Below are positions 18,172-27,273 of a stretch of DNA of 64,000 bases, piece by piece. The position numbers were made by a program, and so were the translations under genes. A model generated the notes under the pieces. The model was not told where the DNA came from. It saw only the letters and a program-made list of their open reading frames with translations, and searched no databases. Position 1 is the first letter of the stretch; every line of letters begins with the position of its first letter. Source of the DNA: Mesorhizobium kowhaii (GTDB lineage: Bacteria > Pseudomonadota > Alphaproteobacteria > Rhizobiales > Rhizobiaceae); contig NZ_MZXV01000037.1 in the NCBI RefSeq assembly GCF_003253745.1, forward strand, positions 28,715 through 92,714, written 5' to 3'.

Positions 18172-19649
18172 TTGACAGACTTTGAAAGAACTGCTTTGAA
18201 AATAATTCCAGCTGATTATTCTGACACCGATCGGCGACGCCCACCCACTGTCGGCTCGAGATCTACTACTGTTTCTCCTTACTTGGGCCGCCTCCTCTGC
18301 GCGCTCATTCTGTCATGTCCAGTTTCTGCCCTGGCCCAAGACATCGAGGATAACGGGGCGCCGCGTGCTGCTTCCAACATCATCGATGGCACGCTGAACC
18401 TTTCCTCTTCGCTCGGCAAGACTGTTCATTTGCCCGCGCCAGCCACGACCATCTTTGTTGCTGACCCGACGATCGCGGACTACCAGGCAGTCTCGAGCAC
18501 AACCATCTTCGTCTTTGGGAAGAAATCCGGGCGGACAAGCCTGTTTGCCCTGGATGACAAGGGCGAGGCTCTCGCCGCGTTGCGTATTGTCGTCACGCAA
18601 CCGATCGAGGAACTGCGCGCCATATTGAGGGACCAGGTTGGCGACTCTTCAATCCACGTGAGCTATACGCCGCGCGGCGCTATCCTTAGCGGTACAGCGC
18701 CCAATGCTGCGGTCGCCGACACCGCGAAAAGGGTCACTGAGCAATATCTCGGCGACGGTGCGCAAGTCGTCAATAACATCAAGGTCGCTGGGTCGTTATA
18801 AGTCAATCTCAGTGTGCGCGTAGCGGAGGTCTCCCGTAGCGCCATGAAGGCACTGGGCGTTAACCTCTCCGCCTTTGGACAAATCGACAATTTCAGAGTG
18901 GGCGTGTTAAGCGGCAGCGGCGGTGGCTCCGGTGCGGCGCAGGGTGGCGGTACAGCAGAAATCGGATTCAACAATGGTGCCGTCAACATCGGCGCGGTTC
19001 TCGACGCGCTCGCCAAGGAGCACATAGCTTCCGTTCTGGCTGAGCGAATCTCACGGCGATGTCCGGTGAAACTGCCAGCTTTCTCGCCGGCGGCGAATTT
19101 CCCATCCCTGTCCTGCAGGAGAACGGGCAAGTTTCGGTCGACTTCCGTCACTTCGGCGTCAGCCTGAAATTCGTGCCGACGGTTCTCAGCAACAATCAAA
19201 TCAACATTCACGTAAAGCCGGAAGTCAGTGAACTAACGTCCCAAGGTGCGGTTCAAATCAAGGGTATCGTCGTACCGGCAGTTTCCACGCGCCGGGCCGA
19301 CACAGTCGTCGAACTCGCCAGTGGGAGAGCTTTGCAAAAATTTCTCATCAGGCGCAACGTCAATAATAACGTCAATGCCTTTCCCTTTCTCGGCGAAATT
19401 CCGGTCCTCGGCGCCTTGTTTCGTTCCTCCTCGTTTCAAAAGGAAGAATCAGAACTGATAATTCTGGTTACGCCTTACATCGTGAGACCAGGCTCCAGTC
19501 CCAAGCAGATGAGCGCACCCACGGACCGGATGGCGCCGGCTTTGGACGGCGCTCCGACGAATTCGCCGGCAAATGCGCCGCGAGACCGCGCTGCTGCCCA
19601 CACCGGCGCGCCAGGGGCCAAGCGCGGTCGCGGATTCATAATCGAATAG
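18172..19649 (+). pseudogene. rhcC2: RhcC2-type secretin of the type III secretion system, broken
   Basis: A near-complete secretin in the position where rhcC2 (y4xJ) follows ttsI in other rhizobia. A signal peptide ('LLCALILSCPVSALAQ') is followed by the N-terminal domain ('LNLSSSLGKTVHLPAPATTI', 'VFGKKSGRTSLFALDDKGEA'), 'VAEVSRSAMKALGVNLSAFG', then the secretin core ('HFGVSLKFVPTVLSNNQINI', 'FPFLGEIPVLGALFRSSSFQ', 'ESELIILVTPYIVRP'). An in-frame TAA at 18799-18801 and one missing base near 19043 interrupt it; restoring a C there gives the expected 'LAEPNLTAMSGETA'. Only these two lesions are seen, so loss looks recent. It could instead be a pilus-type CpaC secretin, but the ttsI link favours rhcC2. 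Confidence 0.75.
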
Positions 19650-19701
19650 GTGATCGAATGGCTTTGCGGATCAAAGTTCTCCTGATCACAAGCACTGCGC
19701 C

Positions 19702-20181
19702 GATCTATGTCGAGCTGTCGGCGCCTTCGTCGCCGATCAGCGCAATGTCGTCCTGGTCGGCGGGACAGGCACCGGCAAGTCGCATCTGGCGATCGCCATT
19801 GCCCGTTCTCTCATCCGCAACGGCGCACGCGGGCGCTTCTTCAACGTTGTCGACCTCCTCAACAGGCTCGAGACCGAGACCCGTGCCGGCCGGCAGGGCC
19901 GCATTGCCGATCACCTTACCCGGCTCGACTTTGTCGTCTTCGATGAACTCGGCTATCTTCCCTTCGCCCAGGCCGGCGGGCAGTTGCTCTTCCATCTGGT
20001 CTCAAAGCTTTACGAACGCACCAGTGTCATCATCACCACCAATCTCGCCTTCGGGGAATGGCCGAGCGTCTTCGGCGACGCCAAGATGACAACCGCGCTG
20101 CTCGACCGCCTCACCCATCACTGCGAGATCGCCGAGACTGGCAACGAATCCTGGCGCTTCAAGAGCCGCTCTCAAAGCTGA
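19702..20181 (+). pseudogene. istB: IstB ATPase fragment (IS21 family), 5' truncated
   Basis: The frame reads 'VADQRNVVLVGGTGTGKSHL' (Walker A), 'LDFVVFDELGYLPFAQAGGQ' (Walker B) and 'ITTNLAFGEWPSVFGDAKMT', ending 'ETGNESWRFKSRSQS'. The N-terminal 90 residues of IstB are missing. It directly follows the secretin gene. Confidence 0.85.
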
Positions 20182-20334
20182 AGTCCGAAAGCCAATCAGT
20201 CGCGCCCGATCAGGCTGTGCAACCCCAACCAGCTTCGCCTGATCGGGCGCTTACCGGCGTGCCTCTCAACACCGAAAGCCGGGGTCCCTTTTGCGCGAAA
20301 AAACAGGGTCCCGATTCCGTGGTCATTGACAGCC

Positions 20335-20466
20335 GAGAGCTTGCCGCAGATCCAGGCGCGCTTCCCCACGCTGGCATTGGCCGAGCAGCCGACCCGGGAG
20401 CCCTCCGCGTTCCTTAGGACGTTCCGCGCGCTGCCGGTGCGGCTGCATGCGCAGGCGGGGGGCTGA
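20335..20466 (+). pseudogene. Cytochrome P450 C-terminal stub
   Basis: The frame ending at TGA 20464-20466 reads 'LPQIQARFPTLALAEQPTRE' and 'FRALPVRLHAQAGG', the usual end of a bacterial P450 (last helix and 'LPV' strand). It is followed at once by a ferredoxin gene. The rest of the P450, including the heme Cys, is gone; IS21 end sequence lies upstream. Confidence 0.5.
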
Positions 20467-20467
20467 G

Positions 20468-20760
20468 ATGCGCGTCGTGGTCGACCAGGCGGAACTACCG
20501 GGCAGTGCGTGCTGACGCTGCCGGGCACCTTTCGCCAGCGCGTACCGGACGGCGTGGCCGAAGTGTGCGTGGCGACGGTGCCGCAGGCGTTGCACGCCGC
20601 CGTGCGGCTCGCGGCCAGCCAGTGCCCGGTCGCCGCCATTCGGGTCATCGAAAGCGCTGGCGATGACGAGCGCGCCAGCGCCGACCCTGCGCCTTCTCCG
20701 GGGGAGCCGGGCGGCATGCAGCGCCAACCGCCTCAACAACACGCTCACGAAGATCATTCG
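20468..20760 (+). pseudogene. P450-associated [3Fe-4S]-type ferredoxin, frameshifted
   Basis: ATG 20468 opens 'MRVVVDQAELPGSAC' and stops. One base out, the frame continues 'VLTLPGTFRQRVPDG', 'ALHAAVRLAASQCPVAAIRV' and 'IESAGDD'. This is the pattern of short ferredoxins that serve P450s ('CxxxGxCVLxxP...AAxxCPxxAI'). A shift near 20505 removes the first cluster Cys context. Adjacent P450 and ferredoxin genes occur in the rhizobial gibberellin operon (CYP114-Fd), which is a guess for its origin. Confidence 0.5.
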
Positions 20761-20888
20761 AAAGGGCTCGCGTCATCAGATGCTGGCCTCCGTCCAGCCA
20801 GCATCTTGATGATGTGGACGCCCCCGTACCGCCGAGCCGCGGCTATGATGCGGGCCGGTCACTCGAAGCGATAAAAGGAGCATTCACG

Positions 20889-21911
20889 ATGAAGATCACG
20901 ACCGTTGGATTGGATCTGGCCAAAAGCGTGTTCCAGGCTCATGGCATTGACGAGACAGGTGCCACGGCGTTGTTGAAGCGGCTTCACCGCAAGCAGATGA
21001 TGCCCTTCTTCTCGAGACTCCCACCCTGCCTGATCGGAGTGGAGGCATGCGGAACGGCGCATTACTGGGCTCGCATCCTCGCCGCCATGGGACACGAGGT
21101 TCGCCTCATTCCACCGTCTTACGTGAAGGCCTATGTCAAGCGCGGCAAGAGTGATGCACTCGATGCCGAAGCGATCTGCGAAGCTGTGCAGCGCCCGACG
21201 ATGCGTTTCGTGCCGGTGAAGACGATCGAGCAGCAGAGCATTCTCATGACCCATCGCGCCCGATCGTTGCTCGTGCGCCAACGCACCATGATCGCCAATG
21301 CCTTGCGCGCGCATTTGGCCGAACTCGGTCTTGTCGCAAATCCCGGCATCGCTAATCTGGCGAAGCTAGCCGAACTGGCGCTGTCCGACGAAAATGCTTT
21401 ACCAGCTCATGCCCGTACTTCTCTGGGGATTCTTGTTCGCCAGATCATGGCGCTCAACGATGAGATCGCGGAACTGGATCGGCAGCTCATGGCTTGGCAT
21501 GCCGAGAGCGAGGCCAGTCGCCGGCTCGCCGGAATCCCTGGCCTCGGCGTGATCACGGCCACGGCTCTTGCCGCCACCGTCACCGATCCCGATCAGTTCC
21601 GCTCGGGCAGGCAGTTCGCCGCCTGGCTCGGGCTGACACCGCAACAACATTCCACCGGCGGCAAGACACGGCTCGGCGGCATCTCCAAGCAGGGAGACAG
21701 ATACTTGCGTCGCTTGCTCGTCGTCGGCGCCACCGCCGTGATCCGCCACACAAAGGACAAGCCAACGCCCATGGCGAACTGGATCAGAAAGCTCATGGAG
21801 AAAAAGCCGTTCAAGCTTGTCTCCGTTGCACTCGCCAACAAGCTCGCCTGGATCGCGTGGGTCGTACTGACGCGCAAGGAAGCCTATCGACCTTACGAAC
21901 TCAGAGCCTGA
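20889..21911 (+). CDS. IS110-family transposase, intact
   Basis: A 340-residue DEDD transposase. Catalytic-domain motifs are 'TVGLDLAKSVFQAHGIDETG' (first Asp), 'CLIGVEACGTAHYWARILAA' (Glu) and 'GKSDALDAEAICEAVQRPTM' (Asp pair). The C-terminal Transposase_20 domain reads 'RRLAGIPGLGVITATALAAT', 'FAAWLGLTPQQHSTGGKTRL' and 'RRLLVVGATAVIRHTKDKPT'. No defect seen. IS110 elements have poor terminal repeats; the element probably extends from roughly 20800 to 21985, to the edge of the neighbouring IS3. Confidence 0.9.
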   Translation: MKITTVGLDLAKSVFQAHGIDETGATALLKRLHRKQMMPFFSRLPPCLIGVEACGTAHYWARILAAMGHEVRLIPPSYVKAYVKRGKSDALDAEAICEAVQRPTMRFVPVKTIEQQSILMTHRARSLLVRQRTMIANALRAHLAELGLVANPGIANLAKLAELALSDENALPAHARTSLGILVRQIMALNDEIAELDRQLMAWHAESEASRRLAGIPGLGVITATALAATVTDPDQFRSGRQFAAWLGLTPQQHSTGGKTRLGGISKQGDRYLRRLLVVGATAVIRHTKDKPTPMANWIRKLMEKKPFKLVSVALANKLAWIAWVVLTRKEAYRPYELRA

Positions 21912-22294
21912 CGAAACGCAGATCACCCGAATTGGTAACGGCAGTCGATGATGAGTAACGATCGAGCCAATGGTGAGACCAACCCGTCTGGCCTGCTGCC
22001 GGTTTTTCGGACACGAGGTTAAGCTAGCATAGCTTGTTCCTCGAACTCGACGGGGCTCAGATAGCCTAGCGTCGAGTGCCTTCGCCGAGGGTTATAGAAG
22101 CGCTCGATGTAATCGAACACATCCGCCCTGGCGTCATCCCTCGTCCTGTAGACCTTGCGGGCTGTCCGCTCGGTCTTGAGCGACGAGAAGAAGCTCTCCA
22201 TCGCAGCGTTGTCCCAGACGTTGCCCGACCGGCTCATTGAACAGGTGATGCCGTGGTCGGCCATCAGTCGCTGGAACTGCTCGCTCGTATATTG

Positions 22295-23754
22295 GGCGGA
22301 TTCAAACGGTCGTCGCAACACCGATTGTGTGTCCTCATGGCAGCAACTCGTCAAGCGCTTCTGCCGGCGTCTTCCAGTTCAAGGTCTTTCTCGGTCGAGC
22401 ATGGAGGGCCGCGGCCACAGCGGCGATTTCGTCAGCGCTGTAGATGCTCAGATCAGTGCCTTTCGGGAAGTACTGACGTAGCAGCCCGTTGGTGTTCTCG
22501 TTAGTGCCACGCTGCCACGGGCTTTGCGGATCGCAGAAGTAGACCTGGACGCCCGCATCGATCTTGAGGCGATCATGCTGGGCCATTTCCGCTCCCTGAT
22601 CCCAGGTCAGCGAACGGCGGAGTTCTTCGGGCAAAGTGATGATGGTGCGTGTAATTGCGTCGCGGACGGCTTCGGCTCCGTGTCCGGCAAGCGCAGGGCC
22701 ATTCTTCATGCGCGGAGCTTCGCCATGCCCAGCGAGCCGGGGAAGATGAAGCAGCATCGTGAAGCGCGTCGTACGCTCTACCAGCGTGCCGATCGCCGAG
22801 CTGCCAAGACCAAGAATGAGGTCTCCCTCCCAGTGACCCGGCACCGCGCGATCGGCCGCTTCGGCGGGGCGTTGGCTGATCATGATCTCCGGCAAGACAA
22901 AGCTTTTGCCTCGCCTGCGTTCGCGCGCCCTGGGGACCCGCAGCACGCGCCCCGTTCGCAAGCAGGCCGACAGTTCGCGGCGTAGCGCTCCCCGACCCTG
23001 AACAAACAGGGCTTGATAGATGGCTTCGTGGCTGATGCGCATCGTCTTGTCGTCCGGGAAGTCGATCGGCAAGCGTCGGGCAATCTGCTCCGGGCTCCAA
23101 GCTCTGGCCCATCGCCGATTCTTTCGCGGGCCATGCCGGCGGCCCTTCCACGAAACGGCGGGACCAGGAACGGGAGCGCCGCTCGGGGTCATGACGACGC
23201 CGGCCAGTCTCTGCTCCACATAAGTGCGCAAGGTCGTGTTGAGCGCAAGCTTGGTCGGTTTGGGCCGACGGGCCGATCGCTCGGCATGCCATTGGGCTGT
23301 CGATGCACGATACTCCAGGCCACCGCTGCGCGTCGCGGCATTGCGTCGTAGCTCGCGGGAGATGGTCGAGGCGGATCGGCCAAGTTGGCGTCCGATCTCG
23401 CGTCTCGAAAGGCCCTGAATGCGAAGTAGTGCGATCTCCTCACGTTCCACAAACGAGAGGTACCGCCCGGACGGCGGCTTGGTCGAAGATCTGAACATCG
23501 CTGGTGCCATGCCGCCCGCCTGTCGGAACAATCTGGTACCGACAGGCTGCGACATACCAGCCGCCAATGCAGCATCCTCGCTGGTCATTCCTTGCGCGAT
23601 CCCCAACCAGAATCGCTGGAGTTCAGATCGTCCCGCTACTGGCGGCCGTCCCGGTGACGGCAGCGGCGCTCGTCCAGAACGGTGTGACCGTCGCTTTCGA
23701 ATGTCCATCGCAACCTCCTTCGTTCAGGTGTTGCGACGACCGCTTGAATCCGCC
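22295..23754 (-). mobile_element. IS30-family element with 3-bp target duplication
   Basis: Ends GGCGGATTCAAACGGTCGTC (22295) and its inverted match GACGACCGCTTGAATCCGCC (to 23754) flank one transposase gene. TTG is repeated just outside both ends (22292-22294 and 23755-23757). Removing the element and one TTG restores the IS3 frame as 'SDQGSQYTSEQF'. The 1460-base element looks complete. Confidence 0.92.
22335..23708 (-). CDS. IS30-family transposase
   Basis: 457 residues. An N-terminal helix-turn-helix ('RYLSFVEREEIALLRIQGLS', 'RREIGRQLGRSASTISRELR') is followed by a DDE core ('RAVPGHWEGDLILGLGSSAI', 'GTLVERTTRFTMLLHLPRLA', 'SLTWDQGAEMAQHDRLKIDA'). The IS30 signature 'SPWQRGTNENTNGLLRQYFP' and the end 'TLNWKTPAEALDELLP' complete it. 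Full length and apparently functional. A fragment of a close relative lies at 32048-32142. Confidence 0.92.
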   Translation of the reverse strand: MDIRKRRSHRSGRAPLPSPGRPPVAGRSELQRFWLGIAQGMTSEDAALAAGMSQPVGTRLFRQAGGMAPAMFRSSTKPPSGRYLSFVEREEIALLRIQGLSRREIGRQLGRSASTISRELRRNAATRSGGLEYRASTAQWHAERSARRPKPTKLALNTTLRTYVEQRLAGVVMTPSGAPVPGPAVSWKGRRHGPRKNRRWARAWSPEQIARRLPIDFPDDKTMRISHEAIYQALFVQGRGALRRELSACLRTGRVLRVPRARERRRGKSFVLPEIMISQRPAEAADRAVPGHWEGDLILGLGSSAIGTLVERTTRFTMLLHLPRLAGHGEAPRMKNGPALAGHGAEAVRDAITRTIITLPEELRRSLTWDQGAEMAQHDRLKIDAGVQVYFCDPQSPWQRGTNENTNGLLRQYFPKGTDLSIYSADEIAAVAAALHARPRKTLNWKTPAEALDELLP

Positions 23755-24339
23755 TTGCGATCCCTGGTCGGAGTGGTGCAGCAGGCTGTCCGGCTTGCCT
23801 CTCCTCCAGATCGCCATGATGAGAGCGTCAGTGACGAGCTGGGCCGTCATCTCGGCCCTCATCGCCCAGCCGACGACACGCCTGGAGAACAGATCAACGA
23901 CGGCGGCAACATAGAGCCATCCTTCGGCGGTCCAGATATAGGTGAAGTCGGCGATCCATTTCTGGTTCGGTGCCGCCGCCTCGAAGGCGCGGTCAAGGAG
24001 GTTGTCCGACGCTGCCGAGCGCTCGCCAGTATCTTTCGGCAGCCCACGACGCCGAGGCCGGGCCCGCAGACCGTTCTCCCGCATCAAGCCGTTCGATGCG
24101 ATGCAGTCCGCAGGAAAGCCCCTCTGCCAGAACGTCGTGCCAGACCCGACGCGCGCCGTAGGTGCGGTCGCTGCTCTTGAAGCTTCGGTCGATCCTGGAA
24201 ACGAGGATCTCGTCATGCCGGGAGCGAACGCTGGGGCTGCGGCTGAGCCAGGCATGGAAGCCCGAGCGGGACACATCCAGCGCACTGCACAGCCATGCCA
24301 CCGGCCAGATGCCCCGGTGCCTCGCGATGAAAGCGAACC

Positions 24340-24630
24340 TCACGTCACTTCCCTCGCGAAGTAGGCTGCGGCCTTTTTTAGGATGTCGCGCTCCGCCTTA
24401 AGCTTGGCGACTTCCTTGCGCAGCCGGTCAATCTCCAGCTGCTCCGGCTTCATCTGCCCATGACCGGGAAAGGCATGCTGCGGATCGGCCGATAGATCGC
24501 GCACCCATTTGCGCAGCACATTCTCGTGGAGATTGAGGTCGCGGGCCGCCTGCGCCACCGCGACGCCCCGATCCTTCACCAGCCTCACTGCCTCAAGCTT
24601 GAACTCGCGGCTGAACTTCCTTCTCTGCAT
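24340..24630 (-). CDS. IS3 OrfA (helix-turn-helix subunit)
   Basis: 96 residues from ATG 24630: 'MQRRKFSREFKLEAVRLVKD', 'GVAVAQAARDLNLHENVLRK' and a leucine-zipper-like coiled coil 'EIDRLRKEVAKLKAERDILK'. This is standard OrfA, overlapping orfB by 4 bases with an A-run nearby for the usual -1 frameshift. OrfA itself is intact; the element is not. Confidence 0.85.
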   Translation of the reverse strand: MQRRKFSREFKLEAVRLVKDRGVAVAQAARDLNLHENVLRKWVRDLSADPQHAFPGHGQMKPEQLEIDRLRKEVAKLKAERDILKKAAAYFAREVT

Positions 24631-24690
24631 TCCACTCTCCAGTTCCGTTAAACACCTTATCTCGGTGTCCACGAAACCGGCAGCAGGCCA

Positions 24691-24971
24691 CTTCGACGAT
24701 GTGCCTCAAGAAGCCCTCGACAGGATCCTCAAAGCCGGCTCGCAGACGTGATGACTGGCGAACGCTTCGAGAAGGTGGATAGCCGCGCAAGCTGGGGGAA
24801 TATGATCGTGACAAGCTGTTGCGGATTGGCCAGTGGTCATGCGGACTTAGATTAGACTGGCTCGGCGCCGGCGCTGTTTGCTCATATGGTAAGGCATATA
24901 CGTTAATCCCCCACAACCGTTTCGGAATGAGGAGCAGCGCTGCGGCTGCTCCTCCAATCACGTAACGGATT
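24691..24971. other. Short intergenic stretch
   Basis: About 280 bases between the IS3 right end and the next gene. Near 24691-24751 a plus-strand trace 'HFDDVPQEALDRILKAGSQT' ends in a stop and could be the tail of an older gene, but it is too short to assign. Confidence 0.3.
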
Positions 24972-26006
24972 TCACGATGCGCCAACTCGAGCCATGATTT
25001 CGGATCGAATGGTCGATGCGGTGTATAGCGACGCATCCAGCGGCAAATCCCCAAATGCCAGTTGACACAGAAGATAATTAGCACCTGCCTCTTCCAGCTG
25101 ATCAAGGAGAGCTTGTCGGACAGAAGCTGCCGTTCCCACGACGCACAATTCACTTTCAATTGCTGCATCGAAGTCCAGCGGCAAGTTTGGTGGAGTGGGA
25201 ATGGCATTAAGTTCGTATAGAAATTTGAAGCTCTTGAGCCATCGTTCATAGGCAGGTGCTGCGAGCAAATACGCATCTGTTTCAGAACGCTCTATCACCA
25301 CCATTCGGAGCAATCCAAGAAATGGTGCTTGGTGGCTAACGTCAGCATCGTGCATTCGAGCGGCGCGGAATGCGTCGGTAACGCTGCGAACAGATGTGCA
25401 AGGTCCAACGCAGGCGATGTTTGCCCCATTCTCGGCGGCCCAACTAGCCGGCTCGGGTCGATTGGTGGCGATCCATGTCGGCGGATGGGGATATTGGTGA
25501 GGTCTCAACGTCAACGGAACGTCCTTCAACTCAAAGTGGCGGCCCTGATAAGAAAGCGTCCCGCCTTTCATCGCATTGATGAGAATCTCGCTGGCCTCCG
25601 CATACTGTTCTGGTGCTGCTTCTACAGCAACCCCGAAGTATCCCAATTCAGTCGGGGCAGAGCCGCGCCCTATGCCGAGTTCGAGCCTACCGCCGCTCAA
25701 CTGATCAAGCATGCAGATCTCCTCGAACGCACGCAGCGGATGATAGAGCGCAAGTAGCATTACCATGGGACCAACACGAAGACGGCGGGTTCGCTGGGCG
25801 ACGCTCGCTAAGAACAAATTCGGTGATGGACCTCTGCCATGCGGCGTACAGTGGTGCTCTGCGAGATGATACGCATAAAAGCCATAGCCATCGCACGCCT
25901 CTGCTAGGCTCAGCCGATCTGCATATTGCTGGGCGATATCATCGCCGTTTTCGTCCAGATGATCGAAGATGCCGAAGGTCAAGCCCGAAGTAAAACTTTT
26001 CTTCAA
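24972..26006 (-). CDS. LLM-class flavin-dependent monooxygenase
   Basis: 344 residues, the normal length for luciferase-like monooxygenases: 'YGFYAYHLAEHHCTPHGRGP', 'RRLRVGPMVMLLALYHPLRA', 'LDQLSGGRLELGIGRGSAPT', 'HPPTWIATNRPEPASWAAEN'. The C-terminal segment 'AASVRQALLDQLEEAGANYL', lost in the paralogue at 6018, is present here. The substrate is not predictable. It lies 113 bases downstream of a HisC-like gene on the same strand, so the two may be one transcript. No flavin reductase is adjacent. Confidence 0.85.
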   Translation of the reverse strand: MKKSFTSGLTFGIFDHLDENGDDIAQQYADRLSLAEACDGYGFYAYHLAEHHCTPHGRGPSPNLFLASVAQRTRRLRVGPMVMLLALYHPLRAFEEICMLDQLSGGRLELGIGRGSAPTELGYFGVAVEAAPEQYAEASEILINAMKGGTLSYQGRHFELKDVPLTLRPHQYPHPPTWIATNRPEPASWAAENGANIACVGPCTSVRSVTDAFRAARMHDADVSHQAPFLGLLRMVVIERSETDAYLLAAPAYERWLKSFKFLYELNAIPTPPNLPLDFDAAIESELCVVGTAASVRQALLDQLEEAGANYLLCQLAFGDLPLDASLYTASTIRSEIMARVGAS

Positions 26007-26119
26007 TTAATTCTTCTCCAAATTAGACATAATCTATCCTACTCGTTGGAACACCGGAACTCATAACACGTCGACACATATTACCTCATGCACCGCCCAT
26101 TCAAAGCGAATTCAGACCT

Positions 26120-27235
26120 TTATGCTTCCGAGAACCGCGATTTCCTCCTAAAGCTCACACAGATGTGTTTGGCGGCAGCAAGGAATTTATCCATCTGCTC
26201 TTTGGTGCCAATGCTGATGCGAATGCAGTTCTTCAAATATCTGTCAGGAAAGCTGGCGACAAGTATCTTCTGCTCTTTCAACGCTGCTTGCCAGCATGAG
26301 CCCTCCTGTCCCGCCGGCACACGGGCCAGCAAAAAGTTTGCGTGGGAGGGTGTTACGGAAAAGCCAAGTTGCAACAGCGCCAGGGTCACTCGCTGTCGTT
26401 CATGCTTGATGTGCTTGTGGTTCTCTTCGTAGGCGTGGCGATGCGCAAGGATGCTTTTCCCGACCGCCTGCCCGATCACGTTCATGTTGAAGACGTTCTG
26501 GATGTTGCGCAGCCTGCCAATGATTTCTGGATGACCGAAACCGAAGCCGACTCGCACGCCAGCGGCAGCATAGCTCTTCGAAAAAGTCCTCAAGATCAAA
26601 AGATTCGAATGTCTATTGAGGAGGCGCAGGGCATGGTCGGGTGCAAAGTCGACGTAGGCCTCGTCCAAGACGATCAAGCGATCTGCTAGCTCCACAAGGC
26701 GTTCGATTTCGGCGACCGGCACGAATGTTCCGGTCGGATTGTTCGGATTAGCCAACAGAATGAACTTCGCGTCTTTTGCGGGGCCGAACAGCAGTTTTTC
26801 TATCGGCAAGGAATGAGCTTCGCTCGATGCGATTTCGAGAAACTCTGCACCCTGCAACATGGCAAGTTTTCGGTTGAACGAAAATCCGGGCGACAGCATC
26901 GCCACTCTATCTCCTGGGGCGAGGAAAGCTCTGTAGATGAGTCCGAGCAGTTCCGACGAACCGTTGCCGGCAATCACCTGATCTTTGGAAAGTCCGTAAG
27001 CGTCGGAGGCAGCTTCCCTTAAGCTGAGGTTGTCGTCTTCCGGATAAAGATACTGGTGTTCGATCGCAGCAATCGCACTTTGCATTACGCTCTTCGGCAA
27101 CGGAAACGGGTTCTCGTTCGTATTTAGCTTAACGCAATTTGTATCCGTCGCTGGTCCGTTGGACGAGAGAGCATTTAACTGTCTGGCCACCTGCGAAAGA
27201 AGCGAAAGCACGGTTTTCAGTTTTGCATCGCACAT
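26120..27235 (-). CDS. hisC: Histidinol-phosphate aminotransferase-like PLP enzyme
   Basis: A 371-residue fold-type I aminotransferase. 'CVKLNTNENPFPLPKSVMQS' is the substrate-binding start of HisC; 'GNGSSELLGLIYRAFLAPGD', 'FILLANPNNPTGTFVPVAEI' and 'LIVLDEAYVDFAPDHALRLL' follow. The PLP lysine is in 'LRTFSKSYAAAGVRVGFGFG' and the phosphate-binding Arg in 'CIRISIGTKEQMDKFL'. HisC makes histidinol phosphate, but island copies often serve other amino-acid or aromatic substrates, so the symbol is tentative. Intact and full length. The luciferase-like gene follows it. Confidence 0.8.
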   Translation of the reverse strand: MCDAKLKTVLSLLSQVARQLNALSSNGPATDTNCVKLNTNENPFPLPKSVMQSAIAAIEHQYLYPEDDNLSLREAASDAYGLSKDQVIAGNGSSELLGLIYRAFLAPGDRVAMLSPGFSFNRKLAMLQGAEFLEIASSEAHSLPIEKLLFGPAKDAKFILLANPNNPTGTFVPVAEIERLVELADRLIVLDEAYVDFAPDHALRLLNRHSNLLILRTFSKSYAAAGVRVGFGFGHPEIIGRLRNIQNVFNMNVIGQAVGKSILAHRHAYEENHKHIKHERQRVTLALLQLGFSVTPSHANFLLARVPAGQEGSCWQAALKEQKILVASFPDRYLKNCIRISIGTKEQMDKFLAAAKHICVSFRRKSRFSEA

Positions 27236-27273
27236 ATTCTTCTCCGTTTTTCAGTCCCGCAGGGGCATGCAGC

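Larger units (their letters stand above)
22019..24343 (-). pseudogene. IS3 transposase OrfB, split by IS30 and frameshifted
   Basis: The N-terminal part (24343 down to 23758) has 'RGIWPVAWLCSALDVSRSGF', then the rve core 'NQKWIADFTYIWTAEGWLYV' and 'DSLLHHSDQGSQ'. After the IS30 insertion, the rest continues at 22291: 'YTSEQFQRLMADHGITCSMS', 'GNVWDNAAMESFFSSLKTER' and 'FYNPRRRHSTLGYLSPVEFE'. An extra G near 24095 also shifts the frame ('IERLD' for 'IERLM'). Both lesions make it inactive. Confidence 0.85.
21989..24690 (-). mobile_element. IS3-family element, interrupted by IS30
   Basis: Inverted ends TGGCCTGCTGCCGGTTT (from 21989) and its counterpart AAACCGGCAGCAGGCCA (to 24690) bracket an orfA/orfB pair on the minus strand. 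The reading frame of orfB is split by the IS30 element at 22295-23754. Without IS30 the element is about 1.24 kb, usual for IS3. Confidence 0.85.
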
